DNA of 64,000 bases from Cyclobacteriaceae bacterium. GTDB lineage: Bacteria > Bacteroidota > Bacteroidia > Cytophagales > Cyclobacteriaceae. The notes under the pieces are model-generated. The model worked only from the letters and a program-made list of their open reading frames with translations, was not told the origin of the DNA and searched no databases. The number at the start of each line of letters is the position of its first letter. Within the stretch, counting starts at the first letter, position 1. The stretch is taken from the NCBI GenBank assembly GCA_025808415.1, contig CP075525.1, forward strand, positions 2,589,501 through 2,653,500, given 5' to 3'. Positions 19,101 to 28,514 of this stretch are shown here, piece after piece. A program made the position numbers and the translations under genes.

Positions 19101-20330
19101 CAATTTGAAATAATCCTGCTCAACTTGCTCTCAAACGCATTTAAGCATACACCACAACACGGAACAATTATTCTTGAAGTCAACGATAAAGGCAACACGG
19201 TAGAACTGATTGTGAAGGATTCAGGAAAGGGCATAAAACAGGAACATTTTGAACATATTTTCCAAACCTTCTTTAGTTATGACGAAAACCGGCAGCACAC
19301 CGGTACCGGTATCGGCCTTGCCCTTTCAAAAAGCCTTGTTGAAATGCACCAGGGCACTATTCAGGTGGAGAGCAAAGAAGGCGAATACACCCACTTTAAA
19401 ATTATTTTAAAGAAAGGAAAAGAGCATTTCATTCAGGAGGAGATACAACCCTGGTCAGATGATCTGGAATCAATGGATCATTACCCATCACTAATTGACA
19501 CCGAATGGAACTCTATTTCCTATGAGGAACCTGTTGAAAAAAATGATAGAAGCAGGTTACTGCCCAAACTACTGATTGTTGAAGATGTTAGTACCGTTCG
19601 TGCATACATTAAATCAATTTTTAACAATGCATATACCGTAATTGAAGCTACCCAAGGTGAAGAGGGATGGGAAAAGGCAATAACCACCATACCTGATGTG
19701 ATCATCAGCGATGTAATGATGCCCGTTATGGACGGCATTACATTATGTAAACGACTAAAGTCTGACAAGCGAACATCACATATTCCGCTCATCCTGCTTA
19801 CCGCACGCACCTCATTGATCTACAAGATAGAAGGACTTGAAACCGGGGCCGATGAATACCTTACCAAACCTTTTAATCCAAAAGTACTGGAATTGAAAGT
19901 AAGAAACCTGCTTCAACTTAGAACCCGGTTACATGAAGCTTTCAGGGATCGGCAGGTATTGAACATTGAACCTAAAAAAGTAACATTAAACTCAGCCGAT
20001 GAATTGTTTATCCAACAAGTGCTTGAAAGTATTGAAAGCAACATGACAAACGTTGACTATACCATAGAAAACCTTTGCCAGGATGTAGCCATGAGTCGTA
20101 TGCAGGTATATCGAAAGCTTAAGGCGCTTACAGGCTTTTCGGCCAATGAGTTTATTCGCTGTATGCGTTTGAAACGGGCAGCCCAACTACTGGAACAGCA
20201 CCAGCTTACGGTGGCAGAAGTAACGTATGAAGTTGGTTTTACTGACCTACCCTACTTCCGCGAATGTTTCAAAAAGATGTTTGGCGTTACACCTTCGGAA
20301 TATGCACAACGAAACATCATGGAGGATTAA
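16161..20330 (+). CDS. hybrid two-component system sensor/regulator (HTCS)
   Basis: A 1389-residue one-protein two-component system that senses a glycan fragment in the periplasm and activates the locus. Domains in order are an N-terminal signal/membrane segment (about 12-33), some 12-14 Reg_prop beta-propeller repeats (about 45-690, LWIGTxxGG/LWVGTKKG units), a Y_Y_Y domain (about 735-815), a transmembrane helix (about 818-842), a HisKA domain with His875 in NISHEFRTPLTL, an HATPase domain (about 975-1090, NLLSNAFKHTP, GTGIGLALSK), a receiver domain with Asp1184 in IISDVMMPVMDG, and an AraC-type helix-turn-helix domain (about 1285-1385). All key phospho-transfer residues are present. It lies 8 nt before the esterase gene, so it is probably co-transcribed with the downstream enzymes and may control its own expression. 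Confidence 0.96.
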   Translation: MKIMVSANRQWNITWLWAILLVMVLHSYNGYAQPAELYKKKLVFDQLQEELSLSQSSINCILQDSEGYLWIGTWSGLIRYDGYTTTVFHSENQPGKLQSNKILTLFEDQSGFLWIGTHMGGLFRYNKNNSSFEKFVHDELDPTSLSNNNIRAIQEDANGNLWIGTENGINIRKKNSSGFSHITTKTSPSLTHDFITAIHRSANNEIWVGTVYGLNKLQSHDDRYVFKSYLYDKETDNQALHNHIYDIASLPTETGTGIWLTTKKGLKALINGQLSSYSIPNKPASYSLFSSLLVVAGDHPYLIAGSESGISFFNVLTMQFDERKLTGWNEMNLSHGSVTSLYIDRGGVLWVGTKKGINKFDSYTKEFESFTVAQFDKTKSIITGVQLSATGGYWISTIGGGLYKFDGINSFTKYKIVTPEENTFTEFVQTLYSDGKGSVWVGTAGAGVYHFNEHQLTTSEISSYNHYATETNSILKDNYIMAITSDGRDNVLIGTWGGGLYKILQHGDVIRYEDPRLSIAPNVVLYVDRSGTTWVGTRGNGFFSIKEGGEELKVEHYKRSETNSINDNFINCIYEDHAGIFWLATDGGLSSFDRRRDIFEHYKIEGGPSNDVIVSILEDSQGKLWLAHWNGLTVVDPADQTWTRNYDRNDHIMGGFFYNNVCVKGLGGELLFAGSEGFNRIDTKKIIQRPENSPLAITQFGLFGKNVAYGEEVNGRILLDGPLRNNSKIELKHFENSVAFEFASLDFAAPPKIRYAYMLEGFNDTWNYTESDRRFANYTNLNPGTYTFKVKASGIDGIWQEEYSQISLVIHPPWWKTFWAAVLYVLLGFVALYIFRRFILLRANLLHDIKLERLQRENLEKLNKAKLDFFTNISHEFRTPLTLILGPAQSLLESGELSKQARNLVSNISDNSQRLLRLVNQLLDFRKAESGNLNLKVSEGNIVRFVREIKLSFDALAEQMQIQFIMETTHENIKVWFDRNQFEIILLNLLSNAFKHTPQHGTIILEVNDKGNTVELIVKDSGKGIKQEHFEHIFQTFFSYDENRQHTGTGIGLALSKSLVEMHQGTIQVESKEGEYTHFKIILKKGKEHFIQEEIQPWSDDLESMDHYPSLIDTEWNSISYEEPVEKNDRSRLLPKLLIVEDVSTVRAYIKSIFNNAYTVIEATQGEEGWEKAITTIPDVIISDVMMPVMDGITLCKRLKSDKRTSHIPLILLTARTSLIYKIEGLETGADEYLTKPFNPKVLELKVRNLLQLRTRLHEAFRDRQVLNIEPKKVTLNSADELFIQQVLESIESNMTNVDYTIENLCQDVAMSRMQVYRKLKALTGFSANEFIRCMRLKRAAQLLEQHQLTVAEVTYEVGFTDLPYFRECFKKMFGVTPSEYAQRNIMED

Positions 20331-20338
20331 TCAATAAA

Positions 20339-21736
20339 ATGAACTATAGAATAAAATTATTTCTAACGACTATTCTGATCGCCTTCGTAGGCTTGGCAAA
20401 AGCAAACGTCATACTGCCGGCCATCTTCAGCGATCACATGGTGCTGCAACAAAACACCAGCATAACGATTTGGGGATGGGCCAAAGCACTGGAAGAAGTA
20501 AAAATTACCGTAAGCTGGGATTCTTCCAAAGAGTACAAAAAGGTGACCGATGTGAGTTCGTACTGGAGTTTCAATATTGAAACCCCGAAAGCCGGTGGCC
20601 CCTACCAGATTACCATACAAGGTTATAACACAATCATTATTGACGATGTATTGATTGGTGAAGTTTGGCTAGGCAGCGGGCAGTCAAATATGGAGTGGAC
20701 ACCGGCTATGAAAATTGATGGTGGTGAAGATGAAAAGACTAAAGCCAATTACCCACAAATACGCTTTTTTACGGTGCTGCCCTGGGCCGATTCAATTCTA
20801 CAGAAGCACCTAACCGGAAAATGGGTGGTATGTACGCCTGAAAGCATGTATCACTTCAGTGCATTGATGTATTTCTTTGGAAGAGAAATACATAGCAAAC
20901 GAAATGTTCCGGTTGGTCTAATCTGTTCGGCTTGGGGAGGCTCGCCCGCTGAGGTTTGGATGCACGAATCTATTATTGAAGGCAATCAAACCTTGAAGCA
21001 AAGTGCCGAAATGCTTAAGCCTGTTAGCTGGAGCCCAATTAAGCCGGGTAGCTTGTTCAACACTATGGTTTACCCGCTTGCCCCCTACAAAATTAAGGGC
21101 GCGCTATGGTACCAGGGCGAGGCTAATACAAGCAATGCCATCCATTACCAGCAAACATTAACCACCTTAATTAAAAATTGGCGTGAGGCATGGGATTATG
21201 AATTTCCATTTTACATCGTGCAGATCGCCCCATGGTCGGGCTATGGCAGGGATAATGTTAACGGTGCCATAGTACGTGACCAACAACGAAAGGTAGCGAA
21301 CTCAGTACCGCAAACCGGACTCGTTGTTGTATCCGACATTGGAAACCTGGAGGACATCCACCCCCGGAACAAACTTGACGTTGGCAGACGTTTAGCCGCC
21401 TGGGCATTGCATCATGATTATGGGGTTGCTATTCCCTTTTCAGGTCCTTTGTATCAAACCCATGAAATCAAAAAAGATAAAGTAATCATCCACTTCAGGT
21501 ACAGCGAAGAAGGGTTAATCAGTAAAGATGGCAAATTAAAAGAGTTTGAAATCTATGACGGAAAGCAGTGGCATTCCATGCCAGCAAAAATCAATGGCGC
21601 AACGGTAGAGGTGAGTACAAAAAACATCAGCACAATAAAAGGAATTCGCTACGCTTATAAAAACGACTCCAATCCGAATCTCTTTAACAAAGCAGCATTA
21701 CCAGCCTCATGTTTTGAAGTTTTGATTGATCGCTAA
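20339..21736 (+). CDS. sialate O-acetylesterase-family carbohydrate esterase
   Basis: A 465-residue SGNH-type esterase with a signal peptide (ending VGLAKA). The frame runs upstream into the regulator gene, but ATG 20339 gives the signal peptide and an 8-nt gap. The nucleophile is Ser116 in WLGSGQSNMEW. Other family blocks are CSAWGGSPAEVWM, GALWYQGEANTS, and the catalytic-region DIGNLEDIHPRNKLDVGRRLA that carries the Asp/His pair. Members in polysaccharide-utilisation loci often remove acetyl groups from plant glycans and not from sialic acid. With GH26 and GH5 neighbours, deacetylation of acetylated mannan or glucomannan is the likely job, acting in the periplasm or at the surface. No sialic-acid genes are present to support the literal family name. 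Confidence 0.88.
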   Translation: MNYRIKLFLTTILIAFVGLAKANVILPAIFSDHMVLQQNTSITIWGWAKALEEVKITVSWDSSKEYKKVTDVSSYWSFNIETPKAGGPYQITIQGYNTIIIDDVLIGEVWLGSGQSNMEWTPAMKIDGGEDEKTKANYPQIRFFTVLPWADSILQKHLTGKWVVCTPESMYHFSALMYFFGREIHSKRNVPVGLICSAWGGSPAEVWMHESIIEGNQTLKQSAEMLKPVSWSPIKPGSLFNTMVYPLAPYKIKGALWYQGEANTSNAIHYQQTLTTLIKNWREAWDYEFPFYIVQIAPWSGYGRDNVNGAIVRDQQRKVANSVPQTGLVVVSDIGNLEDIHPRNKLDVGRRLAAWALHHDYGVAIPFSGPLYQTHEIKKDKVIIHFRYSEEGLISKDGKLKEFEIYDGKQWHSMPAKINGATVEVSTKNISTIKGIRYAYKNDSNPNLFNKAALPASCFEVLIDR

Positions 21737-21749
21737 ACTCAACAAAAAG

Positions 21750-22763
21750 ATGTACAAGCCTATCAGGAATTTTAAATTCACTTTATCAATACTAACGGCT
21801 TTATTAAGCAGTTTCCTTTACGCCCAACCAAAACCGTTGCCTCAAATACTGGTAAAAGAAAATTTATTTGTAAACACTTACGGAGAAACCATTGTATTTC
21901 ACGGGTTTAGCACAAGTGATCCCTACAAACTGCAGGCTGATAACCAGTGGAACAAACGTTACTTCCAGGAAATCAAAAACTGGGGAGCAAACGCAGTGCG
22001 TTTTCCGGTGCATCCGGCTAATTGGCGCACATTAGGAAAAGACAGCTACCTGAAATTACTTGACCAGGGTATCCACTGGGCCACTGAGCTACAGCTTTAT
22101 GTGATTATCGACTGGCACAGCATCGGCAACCTTAAAACCGAAAAATTCTTTCGTCCATCGTACAAAACCACGAAAAAAGAAACGCGCGAGTTCTGGCAAA
22201 CCATGGCCAAACAATACGGCAAACATTCCACAGTTGCGTTTTTTGAATTATTCAACGAACCTGTAAACAATGGTGAATTTGGTAACTGTACCTGGGCAGA
22301 ATGGAAAGCCATAGTTGAGGAAATAATTACTGTCATTCGTGCCGAGGGGGCCCTTAACATACCATTAGTGGCAGGCTTTAACTGGGGTTACGACCTTAGC
22401 GAGGCTGCCGGTAACCCGGTAAACGCAGCCGGAATTGCTTATGTGAGTCACCCTTACCCGATGAAACGTGAAAAACCATGGGAAGATAAATGGAATAAAG
22501 ACTGGGGCTTAATGGCCAACCACTACCCCATAATTTTAACCGAGATTGGATTTAGTGGTGAGGAAGAAAAGGGCGCACATATTCCCGTTATCAGCAACGA
22601 GTCATACGGTGATGCCATTACTGCTTATTGTAACCAAAATGGAATCTCGTATATCGTTTGGTGCTTTGATCCTGACTGGAACCCGATGTTGATACGCGAT
22701 TGGGATTTTAATACTACACGACAGGGAGAATACTTCAAACAGGTGCTTAGCGAAAAGAAATGA
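21750..22763 (+). CDS. GH5-family endoglycanase (cellulase/mannanase type)
   Basis: A 337-residue secreted (beta/alpha)8 hydrolase. ATG 21750 gives a signal peptide ending SSFLYAQ; eight in-frame codons upstream overlap the esterase stop and are unlikely to be used. The acid/base Glu170 lies in FFELFNEP and the nucleophile Glu265 in IILTEIGFS, in the GH5 order, with VRFPVHPANW near residue 86 and IIDWHS near 121 as further GH5 motifs. GH5 covers cellulases, mannanases and licheninases, so specificity is open; a beta-1,4-glucan or glucomannan is plausible. It has no T9SS tail and no lipobox, so it is probably periplasmic and works on imported oligosaccharides. It sits between the esterase and a second GH5 gene. 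Confidence 0.88.
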   Translation: MYKPIRNFKFTLSILTALLSSFLYAQPKPLPQILVKENLFVNTYGETIVFHGFSTSDPYKLQADNQWNKRYFQEIKNWGANAVRFPVHPANWRTLGKDSYLKLLDQGIHWATELQLYVIIDWHSIGNLKTEKFFRPSYKTTKKETREFWQTMAKQYGKHSTVAFFELFNEPVNNGEFGNCTWAEWKAIVEEIITVIRAEGALNIPLVAGFNWGYDLSEAAGNPVNAAGIAYVSHPYPMKREKPWEDKWNKDWGLMANHYPIILTEIGFSGEEEKGAHIPVISNESYGDAITAYCNQNGISYIVWCFDPDWNPMLIRDWDFNTTRQGEYFKQVLSEKK

Positions 22764-22773
22764 TGAAACAACC

Positions 22774-24711
22774 ATGAGAACGATTACCCTACTCATACTG
22801 GTAATAACATTTACACATATTCGTGCACAACATTTTACCAAAGGTGTAAATGTTACAGGGTGGTTTCAGGCCGGTAGTGCACGTGAAATACACTTTACCA
22901 TGTTTACCAAAAAAGATTTTGAACAAATAAAATCATTGGGTTGCGATGTTATACGGCTTCCGATAAATCTTCATTACATGACCAACGGAGCGCCTGATTA
23001 TGTCCTTGATCCGCTCTTCCTGAATATGCTTGATCAAGTTGTTGATTGGGCTGAGGAATTACAACTTCATTTAATACTCGACAACCACACATTTGATCCA
23101 GACGTAGCTACGACACCCGATGTGATCCATCCCCTAAAAAAGACCTGGGCACAAATGGCTATGCATTTCAAAAACCGATCAAACTTCATCTATTACGAAA
23201 TATTGAACGAGCCGCATGGAATAAGCGATGCGGTTTGGTCACAAATACAACAAGAAGTAATTGAGGTTATTCGCGAGCATGACCCCCAACACTATATCAT
23301 TGTTGGGGGTGCCGGGTGGAATGGATATAGCAATCTTTCGGAACTACCGGTCTATGATGATGATAAACTCATTTATACCTTTCATTTTTACGATCCCTTC
23401 ATCTTCACGCACCAGGGCGCTACTTGGGGAAGCCCATCCATGGCTTCTCTGGCAAACGTTCCCTTTCCTTATTCGGCAACCACTATGCCATCTACACCCG
23501 ACAATTTAAAAGGAACCTGGGTAGAAAGCGCCATAAACAATTACCCTACTGAAGGCACTATTAACCGTGTGCGTCAGCTTATCGATATTGCAGTAGCTTT
23601 TAAAGTGCAGCGAAATATTCCGGTTTTTTGTGGAGAACTGGGCGTATACATTCCCAATAGCAACAATGCAGATCGGATAAGGTGGTATGAAATCGTAACG
23701 AATTACCTTAATCAAAAGGGAATATCATGGACCATGTGGGATTACAAAGGCGGCTTTGGCCTGTTTAATAAAAACTCAGCCGAAATGTTTGACCATGATT
23801 TAAATATTTCACTGCTTCAAAAACTGAATTTCAACACACCACCTCAGCAACCCTATACAAAGAAACCTGAACTGAAAAGTTTGGTATTGTATGATGACTA
23901 TCCCGGGCCAAGGGTATTTAATGCCAGCTACCGCAGCAGCGGAACAATTGATTTTTATTCACCCGGGGCCGCCAGTGGCAATTATTGTTTATGCTGGAGC
24001 AATGTTGGGCAGTACGATGCCATAGGATTTGACTTCCGGCCGGATGTAGACTTAAGCAAGTTGAAAGACCATGATTTTGAACTGACCTTTAAAATCAAGT
24101 CCGTTTCATCCTCAGCAAAGTTTGATGTGCGGTTTTTAGATACTAAAACAGGTCCATCCGACCGGCCCTGGCGCATGGGTAAAACTATTGACAACACAAT
24201 AGTACCCTTTAACGGCCAGTGGCAGGAGGTACGGATTCCACTTAAAAACCTAACCGAGAAAGGAGCATGGGATAATGTCTGGTATAACCCACAAGGCTTA
24301 TTTGACTGGACCGATATTGACCGGTTTGAAATTGTACCGGAACATCAACCCCTTAACGGTATTACTTTTTGTTATGACGATATTAAAATAGAAGGCGAAG
24401 AAATTATTGAAGAAGTAATAATCGGATTAGAAAGGCTTTCATTATCAAGCCTGCAAATTTTTCCGAATCCATTTGCTGAGCGCGTAACCATCCAATACCA
24501 ATCTCCTTCGTATGTGAATACTGAAATCACGATCGTCAATCAATTGGGGGTTACTATAAAAACCATTACAGCTACTACTGATATAGAAGGTACCCAATAT
24601 GCCGAATGGGACAGGAAAAGTGAAACCGGACACCGCGTGCCATCGGGTATATATTTTATCCGGATAAAATCAGGCAATACTACACAGGTTGTAAAAACTA
24701 TTGCTCAATAG
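22774..24711 (+). CDS. modular GH5 endoglycanase with binding module and T9SS sorting domain
   Basis: A 645-residue secreted enzyme. After the signal peptide (ending THIRAQ) comes a GH5 domain (about 25-355) with acid/base Glu146 in YEILNEPHG and nucleophile Glu288 in FCGELGVY, plus VIRLPINLHYM and LILDNHTF. Residues about 368-540 form a beta-sandwich like a carbohydrate-binding module (LVLYDDYPGPRVFN to FCYDDIKIEG). The last 85 residues are a type A T9SS sorting domain (IFPNPFAERVTIQY to GIYFIRIKSGN). It is therefore predicted to be exported to the cell surface. It resembles endoglucanase/licheninase-like GH5 proteins, and the substrate is inferred from its neighbours. It ends the locus; the next gene converges with only 1 bp between the stops. 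Confidence 0.9.
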   Translation: MRTITLLILVITFTHIRAQHFTKGVNVTGWFQAGSAREIHFTMFTKKDFEQIKSLGCDVIRLPINLHYMTNGAPDYVLDPLFLNMLDQVVDWAEELQLHLILDNHTFDPDVATTPDVIHPLKKTWAQMAMHFKNRSNFIYYEILNEPHGISDAVWSQIQQEVIEVIREHDPQHYIIVGGAGWNGYSNLSELPVYDDDKLIYTFHFYDPFIFTHQGATWGSPSMASLANVPFPYSATTMPSTPDNLKGTWVESAINNYPTEGTINRVRQLIDIAVAFKVQRNIPVFCGELGVYIPNSNNADRIRWYEIVTNYLNQKGISWTMWDYKGGFGLFNKNSAEMFDHDLNISLLQKLNFNTPPQQPYTKKPELKSLVLYDDYPGPRVFNASYRSSGTIDFYSPGAASGNYCLCWSNVGQYDAIGFDFRPDVDLSKLKDHDFELTFKIKSVSSSAKFDVRFLDTKTGPSDRPWRMGKTIDNTIVPFNGQWQEVRIPLKNLTEKGAWDNVWYNPQGLFDWTDIDRFEIVPEHQPLNGITFCYDDIKIEGEEIIEEVIIGLERLSLSSLQIFPNPFAERVTIQYQSPSYVNTEITIVNQLGVTIKTITATTDIEGTQYAEWDRKSETGHRVPSGIYFIRIKSGNTTQVVKTIAQ

Positions 24712-24712
24712 C

Positions 24713-25792
24713 TTAATCCACGACCCCGGTTAACGTAATGCGCTGCACCGGATTTTGCGGATCGTTTGAATAAACCGTAACCGATTTGGTTTGTGTTCCT
24801 TTACGGTCCTGAGGATTAAAACTAACTTTTATCGCTGCACTTTCCCCCGGCTTTAACTTTGTTTTATCGGCCTCCGTTTGGATGCAGGTACAATTGCCCT
24901 GTATAGAACGGATTTCCAAAACCGTTTTACCTGTGTTGGTAAATTGAATTGATTTTGTGACCGACTGATTTTGACGCATCGAACCATATTCAATGGCTTG
25001 TGCCGAAAACCGTAACTGTGGTGCTTTGGCAAGCTCATCCGGTTTAAGTTCAGGAAAATAATCCTCGAGCGTAGCATACACGGTAAACCCTTTCAGTGGC
25101 TGAAGTTCATCGTCCGTATGCAGGGTTATGTGGTCGGATTGAAAGCCATATTGCCCTTTCATTTTACCATTATAGCCTACCTTCACCGTGCCTTTTTTAC
25201 CGGGCTCTACAACGGTTGGTTCAACGGTTACACGTATATACTCGGGGCCTTCGGTTTTTCCGCTGTAACTAACCGGCTTAACCCCGGTGTTGTAAAACTC
25301 ATAATCACGCACAACAAATTCATCTTTAATAAAAACCTTACCCAGGTTAAACGACAAACTTCTAAGCCTTAGGTTTCCGTTCACGGCTTGAAACTCAACT
25401 GGTGAAAAACCATTCTTGGACGTTACGGTGCCTTTTATTTGAAGTATTATGGGTTGGTTATCAGCATCCGTTGTTACCGTAAGCGATTTATTAAAGTAAC
25501 CCGGGCGGCCTTTTGGGTCATACTGTGCCTTTATTGATCCGGATTTACCGGGCATGATTGGCTCTTTTGACCAACCGGGAGTTGTACAACCACACGAAGG
25601 CTGTACCGACAGGATTTGCAATGGCTTTGTGCCAACATTGGTAAATACAAATTCATGCGAAACAGGGCCATCTTCTTCAATTACACTACCAAAATCAAAA
25701 ACCTCCTCGTTAAACTTAACCGGTTTAGCCAGTTGGGCAAATGACACTACGGTTGCCCCGATCAAAACCAACATTCCGATGATCCGCTTCAT
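24713..25792 (-). CDS. DUF1573 domain protein, two to three immunoglobulin-like repeats
   Basis: A 359-residue exported protein with a signal peptide (ending VVSFAQ). It carries DUF1573/ASPM-SPD-2-Hydin-like beta-sandwich units at about residues 25-125 and 265-359, with a more diverged one between. The clearest marks are NVGTKPLQILSVQPSCGCTTPGW and the equivalent NTGKTVLEIRSIQGNCTCIQ, followed by KPGESAAIKVSFNPQDR. Such proteins are very common in Bacteroidota, but their role is not established. It is not part of the glycan locus, because it is read from the opposite strand. It has its own likely promoter at 25814-25821. Confidence 0.85.
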   Translation of the reverse strand: MKRIIGMLVLIGATVVSFAQLAKPVKFNEEVFDFGSVIEEDGPVSHEFVFTNVGTKPLQILSVQPSCGCTTPGWSKEPIMPGKSGSIKAQYDPKGRPGYFNKSLTVTTDADNQPIILQIKGTVTSKNGFSPVEFQAVNGNLRLRSLSFNLGKVFIKDEFVVRDYEFYNTGVKPVSYSGKTEGPEYIRVTVEPTVVEPGKKGTVKVGYNGKMKGQYGFQSDHITLHTDDELQPLKGFTVYATLEDYFPELKPDELAKAPQLRFSAQAIEYGSMRQNQSVTKSIQFTNTGKTVLEIRSIQGNCTCIQTEADKTKLKPGESAAIKVSFNPQDRKGTQTKSVTVYSNDPQNPVQRITLTGVVD

Positions 25793-25813
25793 ACCTAAAC
25801 TTTATTTACCCTA

Positions 25814-25821
25814 CAAAAGTA
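25814..25821 (-). promoter_or_regulatory. possible -7 element for the DUF1573 gene
   Basis: On the - strand TACTTTTG fits TAnnTTTG and lies 21 bp before the start codon. The same octamer precedes two other genes in this window (32449-32456 and 42650-42657). A -33 TTTG is not evident. Confidence 0.4.
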
Positions 25822-25861
25822 AAACATAATTCGGTTCGGGTTATTTTATTTTCTTTGCGGC

Positions 25862-26833
<972 letters not shown>

Positions 26834-26837
26834 CCTG

Positions 26838-27194
26838 TTAATCAGCCTTCCAAACTACCTCTTGCTGGTCGCGAACAGCCAAAGCAATACGGGTTGGGTT
26901 GCTGTTCAAAACAAGTCGTGCCTCCTTACCAGGGTATTTCTCTAAATCAATAACGATTCCTTTGCCAATATAAGCGGTAGGTGAAAGTACATCCGTATCA
27001 GGGCAAAACTTATCATGAACCTCCTGAAGTTTCTCCTCCAGGTATTCACCGAATTCATCCACAAATGAATCTTCCAGGTCATGAAGTTCATCCTCCAAAT
27101 CATCGTACTTGGGGTCGTTATAGTCAAGTTTGTCCAGCTCCTGCTTTTTACGGATTATCTCACTAAGGTCTTTATCAAGCTTTTTGCTATCCAT
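26838..27194 (-). CDS. small acidic hypothetical protein
   Basis: A 118-residue protein starting at ATG 27194 (MDSKKLDKDLSEI). The frame is open 28 codons further up, with an ATG at 27230, but that extension is hydrophobic and unlike the rest. The first 70 residues are strongly charged and helical, with an acidic stretch rich in D, E, Y and L (YNDPKYDDLEDELHDLEDS) that could form a coiled coil. The last 45 residues (IGKGIVIDLEKYPGKEARLVLNSNPTRIALAV) look like a small beta domain. There is no signal peptide, so it is probably cytoplasmic. I do not recognise its function. It converges on trpS with a 4-bp gap. Confidence 0.7.
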   Translation of the reverse strand: MDSKKLDKDLSEIIRKKQELDKLDYNDPKYDDLEDELHDLEDSFVDEFGEYLEEKLQEVHDKFCPDTDVLSPTAYIGKGIVIDLEKYPGKEARLVLNSNPTRIALAVRDQQEVVWKAD

Positions 27195-27397
27195 CGTTTG
27201 GTACTTTTCTGCAAAGATTACATTATTCATGGAAATAGAAAATGTAATCCCCAAATGAAATACGGAGAGCAAGCCCAATAAGCAAGCTTTATAAAATTTT
27301 GTTTGTAGAAAACCACGGCACGATCTGATTTTCAGTGGTTCTCGTGAAAGATTACAGCAATCGGCTTAACTTTACCCACTAAATATTTTACAACCTT

Positions 27398-28492
27398 ATG
27401 GTACAGGATTTCCTACCCATCAATGGCACCGATCACATAGAATTTTATGTGGGCAATGCCAAGCAATCGGCCTTGTTCTACCAATATGCATTCGGATTTG
27501 AACTGATCGCTTATGCAGGGCCTGAAACCGGAGTGCGCGACAGGGCTTCGTATGTTTTGCGTCAAGGCAAAATTACCCTGGTACTTACCACCTCATTACA
27601 ACCTGACTCAGAAATAGCCGAGCATGTAAAAAAACATGGCGATGGCGTAAAGGTACTGGCGCTTTGGGTTGACGATGCCCGGAAATCTTTTCAGGAAACT
27701 GTAGTGCGTGGAGCGGAGCCTGCTTTTGAGCCAAAAGTATTAAAAGACGAAGCTGGAGAAGTAGTCGTTGCTGCCATTAAAACATACGGGGAAACCATTC
27801 ACACTTTTGTAGAACGGAAAAACTATAATGGGCCATTCCTTCCCGGCTATAAAACACGCAGCAGTGGTGTTAAAGTTGAACCAATTGGATTGAAGTATGT
27901 AGACCACTGTGTGGGCAATGTTGAACTCGGCAAGATGAATCATTGGGTTGATTTCTATGAAAAAGTAATGGGCTTCAGCCTGTTGGTAACTTTTGATGAC
28001 AAAGATATTTCCACCGAATACAGTGCCTTGATGTCAAAAGTGGTTTCAAACGGAAATGGATATATTAAATTTCCGATCAATGAACCCGCAACCGGAAAAA
28101 AGAAATCACAAATTGAAGAATACCTGGATTTCTATAAAAGTGCAGGTGTACAGCATATTGCCATCGCCACCGATGACATTATCCATACCGTTGGTGAATT
28201 AAGAAAACGTGGGGTTGAATTTCTATATGTTCCTGAAACTTATTATGAAGACGTGATGGAGCGCGTGGGGAGCATTAATGAAAGCCTCGAGGAATTAAAA
28301 AAACTCAATATCCTGATTGACCGCGATGAAGAAGGATATTTGCTCCAGATTTTTACTAAACCCATCCAGGACAGGCCCACCGTATTCTTTGAAATCATTG
28401 AACGCAATGGCGCCAAGTCATTTGGTAAAGGAAACTTCAAAGCCTTGTTTGAGTCCATAGAACGCGAGCAGGCGTTAAGGGGAAATTTGTAA
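27398..28492 (+). CDS. hppD: 4-hydroxyphenylpyruvate dioxygenase
   Basis: A cytosolic Fe(II) dioxygenase that turns 4-hydroxyphenylpyruvate into homogentisate in tyrosine breakdown. The 364-residue protein has two vicinal-oxygen-chelate domains. The three iron ligands are in place: His170 in YVDHCVGNV, His253 in GVQHIAIAT and Glu332 in FFEIIER. The C-terminal GAKSFGKGNFKALFESIEREQ is the family's closing helix segment. The tyrosine-pathway partner homogentisate dioxygenase is not in the window. The next gene starts 22 bp downstream but belongs to sugar metabolism. Confidence 0.95.
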   Translation: MVQDFLPINGTDHIEFYVGNAKQSALFYQYAFGFELIAYAGPETGVRDRASYVLRQGKITLVLTTSLQPDSEIAEHVKKHGDGVKVLALWVDDARKSFQETVVRGAEPAFEPKVLKDEAGEVVVAAIKTYGETIHTFVERKNYNGPFLPGYKTRSSGVKVEPIGLKYVDHCVGNVELGKMNHWVDFYEKVMGFSLLVTFDDKDISTEYSALMSKVVSNGNGYIKFPINEPATGKKKSQIEEYLDFYKSAGVQHIAIATDDIIHTVGELRKRGVEFLYVPETYYEDVMERVGSINESLEELKKLNILIDRDEEGYLLQIFTKPIQDRPTVFFEIIERNGAKSFGKGNFKALFESIEREQALRGNL

Positions 28493-28514
28493 TTCAATAT
28501 TTTATAACTCTAAA

